From an uncultured Oscillospiraceae bacterium (GTDB lineage Bacteria; Bacillota; Clostridia; Oscillospirales; Oscillospiraceae), in the NCBI GenBank assembly GCA_934636655.1, contig CAKUAS010000002.1, positions 1-64,000 of the forward strand: a DNA stretch of 64,000 bases, read 5' to 3'. Shown piece after piece: positions 36,908-45,144 of the stretch. Under the pieces are notes generated by a model. The model worked only from the letters and a program-made list of their open reading frames with translations, was not told the DNA's origin and did not search any database. A program made the position numbers and the translations under genes. Numbering within the stretch: the first letter of the stretch is position 1; each line of letters starts with the position of its first letter.

Positions 36908-37185
36908 GGCTGTACCGATACGTTTATTACAGGCGCCCGGTATCGAGACATTGGCATATACCGCGGGTGCCTCGCTTCCCGAGGGTGCGGTACGGACTTG
37001 CGGCAGGCCCGGTGCTGAAAGTGCCGGCAAAACCGACACAGCGGGCGACCAATGGTTGCCCCTACAGGCCATGTCGGCCTAAAAATTTATAATGTAGGGG
37101 CGGGCATTGCCCGCCCGCTTTTTATGGTTTACACCGCGGCCTCGATACCGGGCACCCGCAATCACCGTATTCGTAGAAGTCTAAA
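36892..37185. repeat. Inverted-repeat element, copy 8
   Basis: The left terminus is TCAGAGGCGCATTAAGGCTG, then TACCGATACG and GCGCCCGGTATCGAG. The core has two palindromes, GGGCGACCAATGGTTGCCC (one mismatch) and GGGGCGGGCATTGCCCGCCC. The right arm has ATACCGGGCACCCGC and CGTATTCGTAG. The terminus supplies the stop codon of the preceding gene. Confidence 0.75.
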
Positions 37186-37236
37186 ACTCGCAACTAAAAA
37201 TATATAAATTTTTGTGCGAATTTTTCAATAAAAGCC

Positions 37237-37265
37237 TTGACAAGAATAAAAAACAGTGCTATATT
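37237..37265 (+). promoter_or_regulatory. Heat-shock operon promoter
   Basis: TTGACA (37237-37242) and TATATT (37260-37265), spacer 17 bases. The CIRCE operator begins at the -10 box. Confidence 0.88.
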
Positions 37266-37290
37266 AGCACTCGAAGGCTAAGAGTGCCAG
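37264..37290 (+). promoter_or_regulatory. CIRCE operator for HrcA
   Basis: TTAGCACTC, nine spacer bases, then GAGTGCCAG. The standard element ends GAGTGCTAA, so 7 of 9 bases match in the second half. It is placed for HrcA to block transcription at normal temperature. Confidence 0.92.
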
Positions 37291-37313
37291 CGAACGAGGA
37301 GCTTGAGTGCAAA

Positions 37314-38411
37314 ATGAGTATAAGCGAAAGAAAAAAGAAAATACTCGGCGCACTGGTCGATGAGTACATCAAAACGGCCGAACCGGTCGGCAGTAAGGCC
37401 ATTGCGAGCATTGCGGACCTCGGATGCAGCAGCGCAACGATAAGAAATGAGCTTGCAGAGCTCACGGCGCTTGGTTATCTTGAACAGCCGCACACCTCGG
37501 CCGGGCGAATTCCGACCCCGGCGGGCTATAGAATGTACGTCAACGAGCTTATGGAAAAGCAGAAGCTTTCCCTCGAGGAGACGGAGGCGATAAACCGAAG
37601 CCTCAACGAAAAGCTCACGCAGCTTGACGAGCAGATGCGCGATGTCGGAAAGCTTGCATCGCAGCTGACCGATTATCCGGCGCTTGCACTTGCGGCCTAC
37701 GCTCCGGCGACGATAAAGCGTTTTGATCTTATTTATATTGATGCCAACACGTTCATAATAGTCGTGATGCTGAGCAACAATACAGTTAAGAACAAGCTCG
37801 TAAATCTCCCGGTCTCGGTAGATCAGCAGATGATCCAAAAGCTTGCGACGCTGTTTAACGCAAACTTCACCGGCATTTCGAGCGAGAAGGTCACGCCGCT
37901 GCTGATATCCTCGACAGAGCGCGCGGCGGGCGATACCATGGGGCTTACGGCGGTCATCGCGTCGTTCACGATGGAAACGCTCGAGAGTCAGCACGGAGTG
38001 GAAGCGTATGTAACGGGTGAAAACAGGCTGCTCAGTCAGCCGGAGTTCCGCGACCCGGACAAAGCGCATAAGCTGATGAATTACCTTGCCGACGGCGGCC
38101 ATGTTATTGCCGATGCGGAAAACGGACTGTTCGATGACGATTCCGAGGTAAGAGTTCTCATAGGACCTGAAAATATTGCCGAGGAACTCAAGGATTCCAG
38201 TGTTGTTATAGCAAGCTATGACATGGGCGATAATACGAAAGGCCTCATCGGTGTCGTAGGGCCGACGAGAATGGATTATTCCGCAGTCGCCGCGAAGCTG
38301 AGCTTCTTGGCGGCGGGACTTTCAAGGCGGCTCGGCTCGGGGGGAGCTCCTCCGTCGGGCATGCATAATAAGCTTATAATCAAGGGAGATGACATAATAG
38401 ATGAGCAGTAA
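37314..38411 (+). CDS. hrcA: Heat-inducible transcription repressor HrcA
   Basis: A 365-residue HrcA. The N-terminal winged helix reads RKKKILGALVDEYIKTAEPV ... SSATIRNELAELTALGYLEQ and the GAF-like middle and C-terminal regions follow, with LIGVVGPTRMDY near the end. It binds CIRCE and represses the operon it heads; GroEL normally assists its folding. The start at 37314 matches the family start MSISERKKKIL, though GAGGAG is 13 bases upstream, which is long. Confidence 0.96.
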   Translation: MSISERKKKILGALVDEYIKTAEPVGSKAIASIADLGCSSATIRNELAELTALGYLEQPHTSAGRIPTPAGYRMYVNELMEKQKLSLEETEAINRSLNEKLTQLDEQMRDVGKLASQLTDYPALALAAYAPATIKRFDLIYIDANTFIIVVMLSNNTVKNKLVNLPVSVDQQMIQKLATLFNANFTGISSEKVTPLLISSTERAAGDTMGLTAVIASFTMETLESQHGVEAYVTGENRLLSQPEFRDPDKAHKLMNYLADGGHVIADAENGLFDDDSEVRVLIGPENIAEELKDSSVVIASYDMGDNTKGLIGVVGPTRMDYSAVAAKLSFLAAGLSRRLGSGGAPPSGMHNKLIIKGDDIIDEQ

Positions 38412-39000
38412 GAAAGATAAAAACGAGCAGGAGCCTCAGACCGAGGAAGTCAAGGAAGAAACGGTCGAGACCGCTGCCGAAGAAATAAAGGACGAAGCTA
38501 AGGAAGAGTCCAAGGAAGCGAAAAAAGAAAAAAAGCAGAAGAAGGAGAGCAAAAAGGAGGCCGAGATAAAGGAAACGGCCGAAAAGCTCATTCAGGCGGA
38601 AAAGGAAAAGTACCTCAGGCTCTGCGCCGAGTACGATAACTTCCGCAAGCGCAGCCAGAAGGAGCGCGAGGGCCTGTACGCCGACATAAAGGCGGACACG
38701 CTGCTCAAGTTCCTGCCGGTGTACGACAATCTTGAAAGAGCGCTGGCAACGCCGACCGCCGACGAAGCGTACCGCAAGGGCGTGGAGATGACGATGGTGC
38801 AGTTTAACCAGACTCTCGAAAAGCTCGGCATAACCGAGATAGAAGCTCTCGGGCAGAAATTTGATCCTAATGTGCATAACGCGGTTATGCATGTCGAGGA
38901 TGAATCCTTCGGCGAAAACGAAGTCGTCGAGGTGTTCCAGAAAGGCTTCAAGCTAAATGACAAGGTGATCCGTTTCGCTATGGTCAAAGTAGCGAACTGA
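38401..39000 (+). CDS. grpE: Nucleotide exchange factor GrpE
   Basis: A 199-residue GrpE. A charged, Lys/Glu-rich N-terminal third forms a coiled coil, and the C-terminal domain has AEYDNFRKRSQKER, FLPVYDNLERAL and the ending VFQKGFKLNDKVIRFAMVKV. It releases ADP from DnaK. The ATG overlaps the hrcA stop by 11 bases, so translation is coupled. Confidence 0.95.
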   Translation: MSSKKDKNEQEPQTEEVKEETVETAAEEIKDEAKEESKEAKKEKKQKKESKKEAEIKETAEKLIQAEKEKYLRLCAEYDNFRKRSQKEREGLYADIKADTLLKFLPVYDNLERALATPTADEAYRKGVEMTMVQFNQTLEKLGITEIEALGQKFDPNVHNAVMHVEDESFGENEVVEVFQKGFKLNDKVIRFAMVKVAN

Positions 39001-39051
39001 TTATAAATTAATTAAGTATATTATTCACTTTCAAATAGGAGGATTTACATT

Positions 39052-40896
39052 ATGGGTAAGATTATTGGTATTGACCTCGGTACAACTAACAGCTGCGTTT
39101 CCGTTATGGAAGGCGGCGAGGCTGTCGTTATCGCAAACGCAGAGGGTGCTCGCACTACTCCGTCAGTCGTCGCGTTCACCAAGACCGGCGAGAGAATGGT
39201 AGGCCAGGTCGCAAAGCGTCAGGCCATCACGAACCCCGACAGAACCATTTCGTCCATCAAGCGTGAGATGGGCTCTGCATACAAAGTCACTATTGATAAT
39301 AAATCATACACTCCGCAGGAGATCTCCGCGATGATCCTTCAGAAGCTGAAGGCAGACGCAGAGAGCTACCTCGGCCAGCCCGTTACGGAAGCTGTCATCA
39401 CCGTTCCTGCATACTTCACCGACGCACAGCGTCAGGCGACCAAGGACGCAGGCCGTATCGCGGGCCTCGACGTAAAGCGTATCATCAACGAGCCTACCGC
39501 GGCCGCACTTGCATACGGCCTCGACAAGGAAAGCGATCAGAAGATCATGGTCTACGACCTCGGCGGCGGTACCTTCGATGTCTCTGTTCTCGAGATCGGC
39601 GACGGCGTCATTGAAGTTCTCGCAACAGCCGGCAACAACCGTCTGGGCGGCGACGACTTCGATGCCTGCATCACCAAGTACCTCGTTGACGAGTTCAAGA
39701 AGGCCGAAGGCATCGATCTGTCCGGCGATAAGGTCGCAATGCAGCGTCTGCGCGAGGCTGCCGAGAAAGCAAAGATCGAGCTGTCCGGCGTTACCACCTC
39801 GAACATCAATCTGCCTTACATCACCGCCGACGCGACCGGCCCGAAGCACCTCGACGTGACCCTCAGCCGTGCAAAGTTCAACGAGCTGACTCATCACCTC
39901 GTTGAGAAGACCATGGGCCCTGTAAAGCAGGCACTGTCCGACTCCGGCCTGTCCGCATCCGACATCTCCAAGGTCCTTATGGTCGGCGGCTCGAGCCGTA
40001 TCCCCGCTGTTCAGGAGATGGTAAAGCAGCTTACCGGCAAGGATGGCTTCAAGGGCATCAACCCCGATGAGTGCGTTGCTATCGGCGCAGCTATCCAGGG
40101 CGGCGTTCTCGCTGGCGACGTAAAGGGCGTTCTGCTTCTGGACGTAACTCCTCTGTCTCTGGGCATTGAGACCCTCGGCGGCGTATGCACCCGCCTTATC
40201 GAGCGCAACACCACCATTCCGACCAAGAAGAGTCAGATATTCTCCACCGCGGCCGATAATCAGACCGCAGTTGAAATAAACGTCCTTCAGGGTGAGCGCG
40301 AGATGGCTCAGTACAATAAGAGCCTCGGCCGCTTCAACCTCGACGGTATCGCACCGGCTCGCCGCGGCACTCCGCAGATCGAGGTCACCTTCGATATCGA
40401 CGCAAACGGTATCGTAAACGTCTCTGCAAAGGATCTCGGCACCGGCAAGGAGCAGCACATCACCATCACCTCCTCGACCAACATGTCCAAGGAGGACATC
40501 GACAAGGCCGTCAAGGACGCCGAGATGTACGCTGCCGAGGACGCAAAGCGCAAGGAGGAGGTCGATGTCCGCAACGAAGGCGATCAGATCGTCTATCAGA
40601 CCGAGAAGACCCTCGAGGAGATGGGCGACAAGGTCGATCCGGGCATCAAGAGCGAGATCGAGGCAAAGCTTCAGGCGCTCAAGACCGCGCTGACCGGCAC
40701 CGATACCGCGGCCATCAAGAACGCCACCAAGGAGCTTACCGACGTGTTCGGCAAGATGTATGAGGCAGCTCAGGCGGCGCAGTCGGCTCAGGGCGGAGCG
40801 GGCTTTGACCCCAACGCTCAGGCAGGCGGCGACAGCAACGGTCAGGATTACTACGACGCAGACTACACCGTGGTCGATGACGACGACAAGAAGTAA
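39052..40896 (+). CDS. dnaK: Chaperone DnaK (Hsp70)
   Basis: A 614-residue Hsp70. The ATPase domain starts IIGIDLGTTNSCV, with VYDLGGGTFDVS and the GGSSRIPAVQ motif. The substrate domain and helical lid follow, ending in an acidic tail. It binds unfolded proteins in an ATP cycle with DnaJ and GrpE. AATAGGAGGATTT precedes the ATG. Confidence 0.98.
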   Translation: MGKIIGIDLGTTNSCVSVMEGGEAVVIANAEGARTTPSVVAFTKTGERMVGQVAKRQAITNPDRTISSIKREMGSAYKVTIDNKSYTPQEISAMILQKLKADAESYLGQPVTEAVITVPAYFTDAQRQATKDAGRIAGLDVKRIINEPTAAALAYGLDKESDQKIMVYDLGGGTFDVSVLEIGDGVIEVLATAGNNRLGGDDFDACITKYLVDEFKKAEGIDLSGDKVAMQRLREAAEKAKIELSGVTTSNINLPYITADATGPKHLDVTLSRAKFNELTHHLVEKTMGPVKQALSDSGLSASDISKVLMVGGSSRIPAVQEMVKQLTGKDGFKGINPDECVAIGAAIQGGVLAGDVKGVLLLDVTPLSLGIETLGGVCTRLIERNTTIPTKKSQIFSTAADNQTAVEINVLQGEREMAQYNKSLGRFNLDGIAPARRGTPQIEVTFDIDANGIVNVSAKDLGTGKEQHITITSSTNMSKEDIDKAVKDAEMYAAEDAKRKEEVDVRNEGDQIVYQTEKTLEEMGDKVDPGIKSEIEAKLQALKTALTGTDTAAIKNATKELTDVFGKMYEAAQAAQSAQGGAGFDPNAQAGGDSNGQDYYDADYTVVDDDDKK

Positions 40897-40915
40897 TCGA
40901 AAGCTTGCTTATATC

Positions 40916-40942
40916 ATATGGGCGCACTCTGTGCGCCCATAT
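40916..40942 (+). other. Intercistronic hairpin between dnaK and dnaJ
   Basis: ATATGGGCGCAC pairs perfectly with GTGCGCCCATAT around TCT, without a T tract. It may stabilise the dnaK end of the message or partly terminate, giving more DnaK than DnaJ. Confidence 0.6.
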
Positions 40943-40968
40943 TGAGCGTTAAAAAATGAGGTGGCTTT

Positions 40969-42111
40969 ATGGCAGAAAAAAGAGATTATTATGAGGTTCT
41001 CGGCGTGTCCAAGGACGCAACTGAGGATCAGCTCAAAAAAGCATACAGAAAGCTTGCCAAAGAAAATCACCCCGATCTTCATCCCGGCGACAAAGAGTGT
41101 GAAGCGCGGTTTAAAGAGATAAACGAGGCCTATGAGGTTCTTTCCGATGCTGATAAGCGCGCAAAGTACGATCGCTTCGGCCATGCCGCCTTTGATCCGA
41201 GTCAGGGCTACGGCGGAGGCGGTTTCGGCGGCTTTGGCGATTTCGGAGGTTTCGGTGATTTTGGCGGCTTCGGCGATATATTCGGCGACATTTTCGGCTT
41301 CGGCGGCGGTGGCGGCGGCAAGAACCCCAACGCTCCGCGAAAAGGCGAAAATCTACGCGCAAATGTCAACATAAAGTTCGAGGAAGCGGCCTTCGGCGTG
41401 AAAAAGGAAGTGTTCGTCACGCGCGTCGAGCAGTGCCCCGACTGTAAGGGCACGGGCTGCGCCGAGGGTACGACTGCCGAAGTATGCCCGGACTGCAAGG
41501 GCTCGGGTCAGGTCAAGACCACTCAGCGCACGCCCTTCGGCATGATGCAGCAGAATACGCGATGCAATAAGTGCAAGGGCCGCGGCAAGATCATCCACAG
41601 TCCCTGCGGCACATGTCATGGCGTTGGCAGCATCCGCCGTCAGCACAAGGTCAGTATCAGTATCCCCGCCGGTATCGACGATGGACAGACTATATCCCTG
41701 CGCGGTCAGGGCAACTCCGGCGCAAACGGCGGCCCGGCCGGCGATCTGCTGGTAACGGTGCTCGTCCAGCCTCACGCGCGATTCGAGCGCGAGGGTGCGT
41801 CGGTGCTCCTGAATCAGGACATATCCTTTGCCACGGCGGCGCTTGGCGCGGAGATAGAGGTCCCGACGCTCGACGGCAAGGTAAAGCTCAACATACCGGA
41901 AGGCACACAGACCGGCACGACATTCCGCCTCAAGGGCAAAGGCATCCCGTTCCTGCGTTCCGGCGGCAGAGGAGACCAGTTCGTCACCGTTAAGGTAGCG
42001 GTCCCGAAGAACCTTACATCGGCTCAGAAGGAGGCTCTGCGCGGCTTTGCGTCCTCCCTCGGCGAGACCATAGAGCCGAAAAGCGGTATGTTCGGCAAGC
42101 GCAAAAAGTAA
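40969..42111 (+). CDS. dnaJ: Chaperone DnaJ (Hsp40)
   Basis: A 380-residue type I DnaJ. The J domain has HPD at 34-36, followed by a Gly/Phe-rich segment (about 76-115), four zinc motifs CPDCKGTG, CPDCKGSG, CNKCKGRG and CGTCHGVG, and the C-terminal substrate domains. It delivers substrates to DnaK and stimulates its ATPase. AAATGAGGTGGCTTT precedes the ATG. Confidence 0.98.
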   Translation: MAEKRDYYEVLGVSKDATEDQLKKAYRKLAKENHPDLHPGDKECEARFKEINEAYEVLSDADKRAKYDRFGHAAFDPSQGYGGGGFGGFGDFGGFGDFGGFGDIFGDIFGFGGGGGGKNPNAPRKGENLRANVNIKFEEAAFGVKKEVFVTRVEQCPDCKGTGCAEGTTAEVCPDCKGSGQVKTTQRTPFGMMQQNTRCNKCKGRGKIIHSPCGTCHGVGSIRRQHKVSISIPAGIDDGQTISLRGQGNSGANGGPAGDLLVTVLVQPHARFEREGASVLLNQDISFATAALGAEIEVPTLDGKVKLNIPEGTQTGTTFRLKGKGIPFLRSGGRGDQFVTVKVAVPKNLTSAQKEALRGFASSLGETIEPKSGMFGKRKK

Positions 42112-42121
42112 TAGGATCAAT

Positions 42122-42150
42122 AAAAAGACAGCACTTTGCTGTCTTTTTTT
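42122..42150 (+). terminator. Terminator of the heat-shock operon
   Basis: AAAGACAGC pairs with GCTGTCTTT and is followed by T residues. Confidence 0.85.
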
Positions 42151-42169
42151 AATTTCTTCTGACGAAAAA

Positions 42170-42198
42170 TTGACAAATTGACGAAAATATATTAAAAT
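42170..42198 (+). promoter_or_regulatory. Promoter of the second MarR gene
   Basis: TTGACA (42170-42175) and TAAAAT (42193-42198) with a 17-base spacer. Confidence 0.7.
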
Positions 42199-42252
42199 GG
42201 TTCAAAAATCCGCAACAATTGCCGTCCGTCTACGATGAAAGGGGAGGTCAGC

Positions 42253-42696
42253 GTGCTGCAAGATAACTTTTTGGAAGTGTATGATAAGTTCAAGCTGGAG
42301 TTTTTCCGAAGAATATTCGAGCTCGTGCGAGAGCGAGAGGGCTCGCTTACGGCTATGGAAGCGTTTTCGATCGAGATCATCCATGCCCTGAACGAGCCGA
42401 CCATCGGCCGCTTTGCCGAATTTCTGAACATTTCGCAGTCGAATGCGACCTATAAGGTCAACAGCCTTATAAAAAAGGGTTACCTCAACAAGCAGAATTC
42501 CGATACCGACCGCAGGGAATATCACCTCGTCCTGTCGGAAAAGTATTATAATTACACGGACATCATGCGCAGCTATGTCAAAACAGTCCTCGGTCGCATT
42601 GAGGATAGCTTCACGCCGGAGGAGACGGAGCTTTTTTCAAACATGCTGATGCGCATCTCTGCTGAGATGATGCCCGAAGCGGATAATTTTGAATAA
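42253..42696 (+). CDS. MarR family regulator (second)
   Basis: A 147-residue winged-helix protein. FAEFLNISQSNATYKVNSLI is the recognition helix region and NSDTDRREYHLVL the wing. The GTG at 42253 is chosen because GGGGAGG stands 6 bases before it; an ATG at 42235 would place the ribosome site inside the gene. It is a one-gene unit with its own promoter and terminator; the regulated target is not evident. Confidence 0.83.
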   Translation: MLQDNFLEVYDKFKLEFFRRIFELVREREGSLTAMEAFSIEIIHALNEPTIGRFAEFLNISQSNATYKVNSLIKKGYLNKQNSDTDRREYHLVLSEKYYNYTDIMRSYVKTVLGRIEDSFTPEETELFSNMLMRISAEMMPEADNFE

Positions 42697-42699
42697 TAT

Positions 42700-42736
42700 A
42701 AAAGTACCGGCGCTGTTTTAGCGTCGGTACTTTTTT
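42700..42736 (+). terminator. Terminator of the second MarR gene
   Basis: AAAGTACCGGCGCT pairs with AGCGTCGGTACTTT (one G-U pair), followed by T residues. Confidence 0.85.
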
Positions 42737-42751
42737 GCGCACAGTACCGGA

Positions 42752-42781
42752 TTGACAACGAAGCCTGTACTGTGATACAAT
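42752..42781 (+). promoter_or_regulatory. Promoter of the TetR-YhhN-lipid kinase operon
   Basis: TTGACA (42752-42757) and TACAAT (42776-42781) with an 18-base spacer. Confidence 0.78.
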
Positions 42782-42790
42782 GTACGCAAA

Positions 42791-42810
42791 TAGGTAACAA
42801 GCGTTACCTA
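42791..42810. promoter_or_regulatory. Palindromic operator of the TetR regulator
   Basis: TAGGTAACAAGCGTTACCTA is a perfect inverted repeat, 8-bp arms with a 4-base spacer, just after the transcription start and 17 bases before the TetR start codon. It fits autoregulation. Confidence 0.75.
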
Positions 42811-42827
42811 TAAGGAGGAGTAAGTAT

Positions 42828-43406
42828 ATGGCGCCGGAAACACAGTTTTCTGCGGGAAAGATCATAGAAGCGGCAATAAGCATAACGCGCGAGCAGGGAA
42901 TCGCCGCTGTTACGGCGCGCAGCCTTGCAAAGCAACTCAAATGCTCTGTTAAGCCGATATTCACGGCTTTTGACAGTATGGACGATGTTATATACGCAAC
43001 TGCGGAAAGGGCAAAGAGCATATTCCTTGATTTCATGCAGCAGCCTTACGAGAAGCTTTCGTTCATGCGCATAGGCCTCCGGTGGATAGACTTTGCAAGA
43101 TGCGAGCCGAACCTTTATAAGCTGCTGTTCGTTCCGTCATTGGACGGTGCGCGGCTGACAACGCCGCTTAATGTGTTCATGAACTTCGAGGGGCTGACGG
43201 AAAAGATCATTCCGATAATCGTCTCAGAATTCGGCCTCAGCCGCGAGGATGCTTGCAGACTGTATAACCAGATGATAATCCACGCGCACGGCATGGCCTG
43301 CATCCTTGTAAGCGGTCAGACGGATTTCAACGAGCATAGCATAAGGGAGATATTCTCCGAGACTGTTGAAAGTCTTGTGGAGCATTATAAAAATCGGGAG
43401 GAATAG
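42828..43406 (+). CDS. TetR/AcrR family regulator (second)
   Basis: A 192-residue regulator. The HTH lies at about 20-50 with VTARSLAKQLKCSVKPIFTAF. A C-terminal helical ligand domain follows. TAAGGAGGAGT precedes the ATG. A perfect palindrome in the leader is its probable operator. It heads an operon with the YhhN-like and lipid kinase genes, which suggests that it senses a membrane-active or lipid-like signal; that is inference. Confidence 0.87.
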   Translation: MAPETQFSAGKIIEAAISITREQGIAAVTARSLAKQLKCSVKPIFTAFDSMDDVIYATAERAKSIFLDFMQQPYEKLSFMRIGLRWIDFARCEPNLYKLLFVPSLDGARLTTPLNVFMNFEGLTEKIIPIIVSEFGLSREDACRLYNQMIIHAHGMACILVSGQTDFNEHSIREIFSETVESLVEHYKNREE

Positions 43407-43409
43407 GGT

Positions 43410-44072
43410 TTGAAGTTTGTTTTTCTTGTTCTTTTTGCGGTGTCGAGCATAGCGCATCTTTACTACAGCTGGAAGGACGAAAAGCGCGGCAGAGCTTACA
43501 CAAAGCCGTTTCTGCTGCTGTTTCTTGCGCTGTACTATGTGTTCTCGGTCGACAAGGTGTCATATCTTTTGCTTTTTGCGCTGCTTACCAGCTGGCTGGG
43601 CGATGTGCTGCTGATCCCAAAGGGGCATGTATGGTTCTCGGCCGGCGGAGTTAGCTTCATGGCAAGCCACTTTTTGTTCATAGCCGTGTATGCCCAGCGT
43701 ATAAGCTTTGCTGATGTTTCGTGGCTGCCGGTGATAGTTCTTGCGCTCGTGTACTGCGCCGTTGCGGCGAAGATAATCTCAATGGTGTGGAAAACGACGC
43801 CGAAGCTCATGCGAGCGGTGATGTACATATACCTGCTGGCAAACGGCGCGATGAACGTTTTTGCCCTCATGCAGATGCTGACGACCGGTACCGGCGGCGC
43901 GATCGTCGCGTATATCGGGGCGCTGCTGTTTTTCGTTTCCGATTGCAGTCTGTTTCTTGTGCGTTACTATGGCGGGCGGGAGATCGTGTATAAAAAGCAC
44001 TTCACCGTTATGCTGACTTATATCCTCGGCGAGCTGCTCATAACTCAGGGAATAATCATGCTTACAATATAA
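43410..44072 (+). CDS. YhhN/TMEM86 family membrane protein (lysoplasmalogenase-like)
   Basis: A 220-residue protein with about seven to eight membrane segments. WLGDVLLIP and SDCSLFLVRYYGG match the YhhN/TMEM86 family, whose animal member hydrolyses lysoplasmalogens. Activity in this organism is unproven; many anaerobic clostridia make plasmalogens. It starts with TTG 3 bases after the TetR stop, within a GGGAGGAATAGGG context. Confidence 0.8.
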   Translation: MKFVFLVLFAVSSIAHLYYSWKDEKRGRAYTKPFLLLFLALYYVFSVDKVSYLLLFALLTSWLGDVLLIPKGHVWFSAGGVSFMASHFLFIAVYAQRISFADVSWLPVIVLALVYCAVAAKIISMVWKTTPKLMRAVMYIYLLANGAMNVFALMQMLTTGTGGAIVAYIGALLFFVSDCSLFLVRYYGGREIVYKKHFTVMLTYILGELLITQGIIMLTI

Positions 44073-44089
44073 AAACGGAGGATCAAGGG

Positions 44090-44989
44090 ATGAAATATGT
44101 ATTCATAATCAATCCGCATGCCGGCGAGGCCGACAATGAGAAAAAGATCCGTCATGAGGCGGAGAGCGTTGAGGGCTGTGAATTTTACGTCACCAAAGCG
44201 GTCGGCGATGCAACGGAGTTTGTGCGAAATTGGTGCAAAAACCACGCCGGTGAAGCTGTCAGGTTCATTGCATGCGGCGGCGACGGCACGATAAACGAGG
44301 TCTTTAACGGCGCTGTCGGGCAGGAAAATGTCAGCGTAACATGTTATCCCTGCGGCAGCGGCAACGACTTCGTCAAGGCCTTCGGCGGAGCGGAGACGTT
44401 TTTGGACATCTCAAAGCTTATAAGTGCGCCGACGCGCAAGCTCGACCTTCTCAAAGTCGGAGACAGATACAGCAACAACGTTGTGAACTTCGGCTTTGAT
44501 ACGACTGTTGCCATCACTATCAACAAAGAGCGCGACAAGACCGGCCACGGCGGCAAAAACGCCTACACCAAGGGCGTTGTCACGGCGCTTATCAAGAGCA
44601 TGAATAACCGCTGCACCGTCATTGCCGACGGCGAGACGCTAAACCCCGACGGAAAGCTTCTTTTGTGTACGCTGGCAAACGGTCAGTATGTCGGCGGCTC
44701 GTTCAAATGTGCGCCGAGATCGAAGTCCGACGACGGACTTATCGACGTGTGCATGATAAAGCCGATATCGCGTTTGCGCTTTGTCAAGGTGCTAACGCCC
44801 TACACAAACGGCGAGCATCTTGACGATGAAAGTATGAAGGACATCGTCATTTATCGTCAGGCCAAAAAGGTGGAGGTCATCGGCGGCGAGGGCTTTGCCT
44901 TCTCGCTCGACGGCGAGATAATTTATTCCGAGCATTTCACCGTTGAGATCGCACCGGCTGCTCTCGACTTTGCCGTGCCGGAGATATAA
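44090..44989 (+). CDS. Diacylglycerol kinase family lipid kinase
   Basis: A 299-residue DAGK-catalytic-domain protein. FIINPHAG at the start, GGDGT (63-67) and PCGSGNDFVK are the nucleotide and catalytic motifs; SLDGEI near the end is typical. It probably phosphorylates diacylglycerol or a related lipid. GGAGGATCAAGGG precedes the ATG, 18 bases after the YhhN gene. Confidence 0.9.
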   Translation: MKYVFIINPHAGEADNEKKIRHEAESVEGCEFYVTKAVGDATEFVRNWCKNHAGEAVRFIACGGDGTINEVFNGAVGQENVSVTCYPCGSGNDFVKAFGGAETFLDISKLISAPTRKLDLLKVGDRYSNNVVNFGFDTTVAITINKERDKTGHGGKNAYTKGVVTALIKSMNNRCTVIADGETLNPDGKLLLCTLANGQYVGGSFKCAPRSKSDDGLIDVCMIKPISRLRFVKVLTPYTNGEHLDDESMKDIVIYRQAKKVEVIGGEGFAFSLDGEIIYSEHFTVEIAPAALDFAVPEI

Positions 44990-44995
44990 ACAGGA

Positions 44996-45026
44996 AAACA
45001 GGAGCTGATTTTCTCGGCTCCTGTTG
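44996..45026 (+). terminator. Hairpin after the lipid kinase gene
   Basis: ACAGGAGC pairs with GCTCCTGT around an 11-base loop. The T tract is weak. Confidence 0.5.
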
Positions 45027-45069
45027 TGCATTCTGGCATAAATTCGTGCCTTGAAACGACGGGTTGTTG

Positions 45070-45098
45070 TTGACATTATCATACACAGGGTATACAAT
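45070..45098 (+). promoter_or_regulatory. Promoter of the aconitase-X operon
   Basis: TTGACA (45070-45075) and TACAAT (45093-45098) with a 17-base spacer. Confidence 0.78.
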
Positions 45099-45144
45099 GT
45101 ATATGTTAATTCGATAACAAAAAATTAAAGGGAAGTGAATGCAT

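Noticed and set aside
39304..40458. 384-codon frame opposite dnaK
   Set aside because: Open antisense frames in dnaK genes are common artefacts; the real DnaK is complete.
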